A DNA stretch of 64,000 nt from Lewinella sp. IMCC34183 (lineage in GTDB: Bacteria; Bacteroidota; Bacteroidia; Chitinophagales; Saprospiraceae). The stretch is from contig NZ_QMEM01000002.1 in NCBI RefSeq assembly GCF_003390915.1, positions 434,001 to 498,000 of the forward strand. The letters run 5' to 3'. The notes beneath the pieces are model-generated. The model saw only the letters and a program-made list of their open reading frames with translations. It was not told the DNA's origin and did no database searches. Below, one piece after another: positions 59,988 to 64,000 of the stretch; within the stretch, counting starts at the first letter, position 1; the number at the start of each line of letters is the position of its first letter. Made by a program: the position numbers and the translations under genes.

Positions 59988-62138
59988 ATGAAAACGAGAG
60001 GCCCACTTCTTTTTTCCGCCCTGCTGCTGGTCTTCGCGCTACTTGCCGCTACCCTGCCGACCGACCGCGTCGACGTGCCGCCCGGCGATGCGCCCTCCGT
60101 CATTCTCCGCACCATGCTGGCCAACCTGGAAAACTACCATTACCAGCCGGTGGACATCGACGATGACTTCTCCGAGCGGGTGTACGACGAGTACCTGAAT
60201 GACGTGGACGGAGCCCGGCTCTTCTTCACGCAGGAAGATATCGATGCGTTCTCCCAGTACCGCCATGCCATCGACGACCAGAGCAAGGCCGGTGAATTCA
60301 CCTTTTACGACCTCGTTCAGGATCGCTGGATGGCCTCCCTCGATAAGACCCAGAAATGGTACGAGGAGATCCTTGCCCAGCCCTTCGACCTGGAAGCCCC
60401 CGGCACCTTCACCGACCGCGACGAAACGAGCCCCTGGCCCGCCGACGATGCCGAGCTGAAGCAGTACTGGCACGACTACATGAAGCGCGACGTTGTGCGC
60501 CAGCTGGCCGACAAGCGCGAGGAGATCGCCCAGGACACGACCGGTGAGGAGTTTCCCAGCCTCGACTCCCTGGAAACCGAATTCCGCGCCGACATCCTCG
60601 AGCGCTACCAGGACTGGTTCAAGCGCATGCGCGACATGAAGCCCAGCATCAAGCGCGGGCAGTACCTCAATTCGATGACCGCCGTTTTCGATCCCCACAC
60701 CAGCTACTTCCGCCCGAAGGACAAGGAATCCTTCGACATCCAGTTCAGCGGTCGTCTGGAAGGCATCGGTGCCACCCTGCAAACCGATGACGAGTACACC
60801 AAGGTTACCTCCATCGTGGTCGGCGGACCGGCCTGGAAGGGCAAGGAACTCAAGGAAGGCGACGTAATCATGGGCGTCAAGCAGACTAAGGAAGAAATGG
60901 TCGACATCAAAGGAATGCCCCTCGAGGACGTAGTAGACAAGATCCGCGGTAAAAAAGGCACCGTCGTTAACCTGAAGGTGCGCAAGCCCGACGGGACCAT
61001 CCAGAACGTCGCCATCGAACGCGACGTGATCATCATCGACGAGACCTACGCCAAGTCACTCATCATCGACGACGAGGAAGGCCAGGAAAAGATCGGCTAC
61101 ATCAACCTGCCCAGTTTCTACGCCGACTTCGAGAACGCCGACGGCAATGGCCGCTTCAGCGCGAAGGACGTCGAGCAGGAAATTCAGAAACTCAAGGAGC
61201 AAAACGTCGACGGTATCATCCTCGACCTCCGCAACAACGGTGGTGGATCGCTCCGCGACGTAGTCGACATGACCGGCTTCTTCATTCCCGAAGGCCCCGT
61301 CGTTCAGGTTGCCGGCCGCGGCTCCAATAAGGAAGTACTGAAGGACAAGGACCGCCGCGTCCAGTACGACGGCCCGCTGGTAGTCCTTGTCAACCAGTAC
61401 TCCGCCTCCGCCAGCGAAATTCTCGCCGCCGCCCTCCAGGATTACGGCCGCGCCGTGATCGTGGGCAGTAACTCTACCTTCGGTAAGGGAACGGTACAGC
61501 GCTTCATCGACATGGACCGCACCATTGCCGGCCACAACGACGTGAAGCCGCTCGGAACCGTCAAGCTGACCATGCAGAAGTTCTACCGCATCAACGGTGG
61601 TTCCACCCAGCTGCGTGGCGTAGTGCCCGACGTGATCCTGCCCGACAGCCGCTCGCTGCTCGAAACCGGCGAGAAAGAACAGCATTCACCCCTCGCCTGG
61701 ACGGAAATTGACCCCGCCGACTACAGCCAGGACGTATACCGGATCCGCCACATGGACTCGCTGCAGGCGCGCAGTGCCCGCCGCGTAGCCGCCAGTCCGA
61801 CCTTCACCCGCATCGAGCAGAACGCCCAGCGCGTCAAGCGGCAACGGGACCGTGACAGCTACCCGCTCGCCCTCACCGAGTTCGAGACGCTGCAGCAGGC
61901 CGCCCGCACCGAGGCCGAGATGTACGAGGACCTCTTTGACGACGTGGTCAACCCCGGCGTCCTTAATCTGGAGGTCGATCTCGAACCCATCCTGGCCGAC
62001 GAAAGCAAGTCCGCCCGCAACGACGACTTCAAGCAGAGCGTCAGCAAGGACGTCTATATTCGCGAAGCCGTCAACATCGTGGAGGACATGATCCGCCTCG
62101 AAGGAACCGGCGCCGAGAAAGTGGGATACCAGGAGTAG
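59988..62138 (+). CDS. Carboxy-terminal processing protease (Prc/Tsp, S41)
   Basis: A 716-residue periplasmic protease; signal anchor ALLLVFALLAATLP. N-terminal helical Prc domain (about 30-235), PDZ domain (about 240-345, DTGVGATL-like region GIGATLQTDDEYTKVTSIVV), S41 catalytic domain (about 345-560) with DGIILDLRNNGGGSLRDVVD, the Ser-rich nucleophile segment YSASASEI (471-478), Lys500 in TFGKGTVQ, and a C-terminal DUF3340-type region. Length and order match Prc of E. coli. It trims or degrades envelope proteins. Monocistronic; convergent with hisS across a shared palindrome. Confidence 0.95.
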   Translation: MKTRGPLLFSALLLVFALLAATLPTDRVDVPPGDAPSVILRTMLANLENYHYQPVDIDDDFSERVYDEYLNDVDGARLFFTQEDIDAFSQYRHAIDDQSKAGEFTFYDLVQDRWMASLDKTQKWYEEILAQPFDLEAPGTFTDRDETSPWPADDAELKQYWHDYMKRDVVRQLADKREEIAQDTTGEEFPSLDSLETEFRADILERYQDWFKRMRDMKPSIKRGQYLNSMTAVFDPHTSYFRPKDKESFDIQFSGRLEGIGATLQTDDEYTKVTSIVVGGPAWKGKELKEGDVIMGVKQTKEEMVDIKGMPLEDVVDKIRGKKGTVVNLKVRKPDGTIQNVAIERDVIIIDETYAKSLIIDDEEGQEKIGYINLPSFYADFENADGNGRFSAKDVEQEIQKLKEQNVDGIILDLRNNGGGSLRDVVDMTGFFIPEGPVVQVAGRGSNKEVLKDKDRRVQYDGPLVVLVNQYSASASEILAAALQDYGRAVIVGSNSTFGKGTVQRFIDMDRTIAGHNDVKPLGTVKLTMQKFYRINGGSTQLRGVVPDVILPDSRSLLETGEKEQHSPLAWTEIDPADYSQDVYRIRHMDSLQARSARRVAASPTFTRIEQNAQRVKRQRDRDSYPLALTEFETLQQAARTEAEMYEDLFDDVVNPGVLNLEVDLEPILADESKSARNDDFKQSVSKDVYIREAVNIVEDMIRLEGTGAEKVGYQE

Positions 62139-62140
62139 GT

Positions 62141-62217
62141 TAGCTTGTAGCAAATAGCATTTAGCTAGAAGGGGGTAGTCGCCATCAGTGCGGCTACCCC
62201 CTTCTAGCTACAAGCTA
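62141..62217. terminator. Palindrome between prc and hisS, likely bidirectional terminator
   Basis: TAGCTAGAAGGGGGTAG (62162-62178) pairs perfectly with CTACCCCCTTCTAGCTA (62194-62210), extended inward by TCGC/GCGG (one G-T) to a 21-bp stem with loop CATCAGT. An outer arm TAGCTTGTAGC (62141-62151) can pair with GCTACAAGCTA (62207-62217), competing with the core stem. It covers the last three hisS codons and stop. There is no long T run on either side. Confidence 0.7.
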
Positions 62218-63557
62218 CCCGCTTCAAGCTCACGAAGCGAACGAGTCGTCTGCTCCCCCGTAGCCATCTCCTTCACCGAGTACTGCATGCTGGCGGCTTC
62301 CCGCGAACCGATGATCACGACCCGGGGCGCGTTGCGCTGGTCGGCGTACTTCATCATTTTGCCCAGCTTGGCGGCTTCGGGGTACAGATCGGCGTTGCGG
62401 CCGGCCCGCCGGAGCTTGCCGAGGAGCTCAAAGCCGTGGATGAGGCTTTCGTCGTCGAGGCACAGCAGCAGGTAGTCCAGGTCCTTGCTGGCATCCTCCG
62501 GGAAGAGTTCCAGTTCTTCCAGCACGTCGTAAATACGTTCCGCCCCGAAGCTGACCCCTACGCCCGACAGGTCGCGCCCGCCGAAGATGCCCGTGAGGTC
62601 GGCGTAGCGTCCCCCACCGGCGATGCTGCCCATGCGGATATCCGGGTGCGCGTCGGTATCGACCGCCACTTCGTAGATACAGCCGGTGTAGTAGTCCAGC
62701 CCGCGGGCCAGGGTGACGTCGAACTCAAGCCGGTTGGTGAGGCCCCCTACCCGGTCGAAGACCGCCTGCAGTTCGGCAATGCCCCGGCGGCCTACCTCGC
62801 TGTCGGCGAGGAGGGGGGCCACCTTTTCCAGGCTCGTGACGCCCAGGAACTGCTTGATCGTGTCTACGGCTGCGGGATCTACCCCCCGGTCCAGCAACTC
62901 CTTTTCCACACCGGCTTCCCCGATCTTGTCGAGTTTGTCGATGGCAATGGTAATGTCCATCATGCGGTCGGCGTGACCGGCGATCTCGGCCAGACCGGCC
63001 AGGATCTTGCGGTTGTTCAGGCGGATGACGGTCTTCAGTCCCAGCGTAGCGAACACCTCGTCGAGCAGCTGCGTAAGCTCGGCTTCGTACAACAGGGAGT
63101 CGGAGCCGACCACGTCCGCGTCGCACTGGTAGAACTCGTTGTAGCGCCCCTTCTGCGGCCGGTCGGCCCGCCAGACCGGCGCGATGGCGTACCGCTTGAA
63201 GGGGAAGGCCAGGTCGTTCTGGTGCATCACCACGTAGCGGGCAAAGGGTACGGTAAGGTCGTAGCGCAATCCCCGCTTCGAGATCTGCGGCAGCACGGCG
63301 TCGCTCTGCTGGTCGGCGAGTTGTTGCGGGTCGGCCTTGCGCAGGAAGTCGCCGTTGTTGAGCACCTTGAAGAGCAGCCGGTCGCCTTCCTCCCCGTACT
63401 TGCCGGTGAGGGTACTGAGGTTCTCCATCACCGGCGTCTCGATGGGCTGGAAGCCGTAGCGGCGAAAGTGCCGGCGGATGACGTCAAAAATGTAGTCGCG
63501 CCGCCGCACTTCGTGGGGCAGAAAATCGCGGGTGCCTTTGGGGATGGACGGTTTCAT
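62208..63557 (-). CDS. hisS: Histidyl-tRNA synthetase HisS
   Basis: A 449-residue class II aminoacyl-tRNA synthetase that charges tRNA-His. Motif 1 lies near residues 45-65 (PVMENLSTLTGKYGEEGDRL), motif 2 in RADRPQKGRYNEFYQCDAD, the histidine-A loop in LARGLDYYTGCIYEV, and motif 3 in GGRYADLTGIFGGRDLSGVG and SFGAERI. The C-terminal anticodon-binding domain is short but present (LDYLLLCLDDESLIHG onward). The stop codon lies inside the palindrome 62162-62210. Upstream a TPR gene begins 61 bp away on the same strand. Confidence 0.97.
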   Translation of the reverse strand: MKPSIPKGTRDFLPHEVRRRDYIFDVIRRHFRRYGFQPIETPVMENLSTLTGKYGEEGDRLLFKVLNNGDFLRKADPQQLADQQSDAVLPQISKRGLRYDLTVPFARYVVMHQNDLAFPFKRYAIAPVWRADRPQKGRYNEFYQCDADVVGSDSLLYEAELTQLLDEVFATLGLKTVIRLNNRKILAGLAEIAGHADRMMDITIAIDKLDKIGEAGVEKELLDRGVDPAAVDTIKQFLGVTSLEKVAPLLADSEVGRRGIAELQAVFDRVGGLTNRLEFDVTLARGLDYYTGCIYEVAVDTDAHPDIRMGSIAGGGRYADLTGIFGGRDLSGVGVSFGAERIYDVLEELELFPEDASKDLDYLLLCLDDESLIHGFELLGKLRRAGRNADLYPEAAKLGKMMKYADQRNAPRVVIIGSREAASMQYSVKEMATGEQTTRSLRELEAGSL

Positions 63558-63618
63558 GACCGCGAAGGTAGGGAAGTACGCAGTCTACGGGGAGCAACGG
63601 AAGCACGCCGGTACCCGG

Positions 63619-64000
63619 CTACAGGGCCCCGAGCAGTTCCCGGGCCCGGTCGGCGTAGGGATGATCCGCCTCCCCGGCAATGCCGCGCAGCAGGCCCGTG
63701 GCCCGCGCCCGGTCGCCGGCGGCAAGGAGCGCCAGCGCCCGGTACCAGGCGGCCGGGGCGGCGTAGGGGCCCGGATCCTCTACCCGCGCCAGCCATTCCC
63801 GCGCCCGGGTCGGATCCCCGAGCTCTAGGGCGGTGACGCCCAGGTAGAGGGGCGCGGCGGGGTAGGCATCGGCGGTGGGCAGCAACTCGTCGTAGGCGGT
63901 GCGGTAGTCGCCGCGGTCGTAGTAGTACAGGATGCGCTCCAGATCACGCTCCTCGCTGGTGGCGGGTGGTGTGGTCTCAAAAACATTCGGGTACGGATCG
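63619..64000 (-). CDS. TPR-like protein, 5' part outside the window
   Basis: The frame stays open to the window end, so only the C-terminal ~126 residues are visible. Helical pairs such as YYYDRGDYRTAYDELLPTAD, LYLGVTALELGDPTRAREWL, WYRALALLAAGDRARATGLL and YADRARELLGAL fit TPR-type repeats. The region upstream of ELLP (FETTPPATSEERDLER) looks like a linker after a membrane helix. Function unknown. The TTG at 63885 is an internal codon, not a start. Confidence 0.7.
   Translation of the reverse strand, partial: DPYPNVFETTPPATSEERDLERILYYYDRGDYRTAYDELLPTADAYPAAPLYLGVTALELGDPTRAREWLARVEDPGPYAAPAAWYRALALLAAGDRARATGLLRGIAGEADHPYADRARELLGAL

Noticed and set aside
1-64000. tRNA, rRNA, insertion sequence or prophage
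   Set aside because: No cloverleaf, CCA-ended arm, transposase motif or phage structural gene was seen by eye; a tRNA or IS search program could still find something I missed.

Overview
The window is a GC-rich (about 60 % or more, judged by eye) chromosomal stretch of a Bacteroidota bacterium. I infer a marine Saprospiria/Lewinella-type organism. Supporting signs are SusC/SusD pairs, several TonB-dependent receptors with carboxypeptidase-like N-termini, DUF4249 lipoproteins, a type IX secretion (T9SS) C-terminal signal, the bacillithiol enzyme BshA, DUF3078, few Shine-Dalgarno sites and TAnnTTTG-like -7 promoter elements. Coding density is high. I see no rRNA, tRNA, CRISPR array, insertion sequence or prophage.

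Layout. (1) 1-14.3 kb is a polysaccharide utilisation locus: a 5'-truncated Reg_prop/Y_Y_Y/HTH regulator, SusC, SusD, a PKD plus triple-module surface lipoprotein, two GH16 glucanase lipoproteins and a T9SS-sorted multimodular protein, closed by a strong terminator. The GH16 pair points to a laminarin-like beta-glucan. (2) 14.6-21 kb holds an MBOAT/SGNH O-acylation pair, a beta-carbonic anhydrase, a transglutaminase-like/TPR protein that seems to have lost its catalytic residues, and small envelope proteins. (3) 21-24.1 kb has divergent pectin genes (PL11 rhamnogalacturonan lyase and PL10 pectate lyase); a GH78 alpha-L-rhamnosidase at 41-44.6 kb fits the same substrate. (4) 24.1-28.1 kb is a two-gene phytate unit (TonB receptor then 3-phytase). 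(5) 28.2-31.2 kb is a TPR histidine kinase and LytTR regulator pair, preceded by an unusual hairpin-rich leader that ends in an apparent terminator with an overlapping competing hairpin. (6) 33.5-36.7 kb holds a DsrE protein and a tightly overlapping malonate module (acyl-CoA synthetase, MadL, MadM). (7) 36.7-41 kb: NahK-like kinase, BshA, lipoprotein, M17 aminopeptidase. (8) 44.8-53.4 kb: an orphan 128-residue protein, a TonB receptor/DUF4249 pair, sigma factor, MscS channel, DUF3078 protein, uracil-DNA glycosylase-like protein, an SDR lacking the usual tyrosine, HU, and a 55-residue lipoprotein. (9) 53.4-59.8 kb, minus strand: an STN-TonB receptor, DUF4249 lipoprotein, a barrel-less MG2/plug-like protein and a GT2 glycosyltransferase. 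(10) 60-64 kb: a Prc/Tsp-type S41 peptidase, HisRS and a truncated TPR protein.

Taken together, most of the window serves the cell envelope and the uptake of complex marine or plant-derived nutrients (beta-glucan, pectin, phytate, malonate). The observations I would look at first are the leader/attenuator-like region before the histidine kinase, the four CCCTACA sites upstream of susC, the MG2/plug protein next to the STN-TonB receptor, and the compact malonate module. All functional assignments come from reading motifs in the translated sequence; no database search was run.
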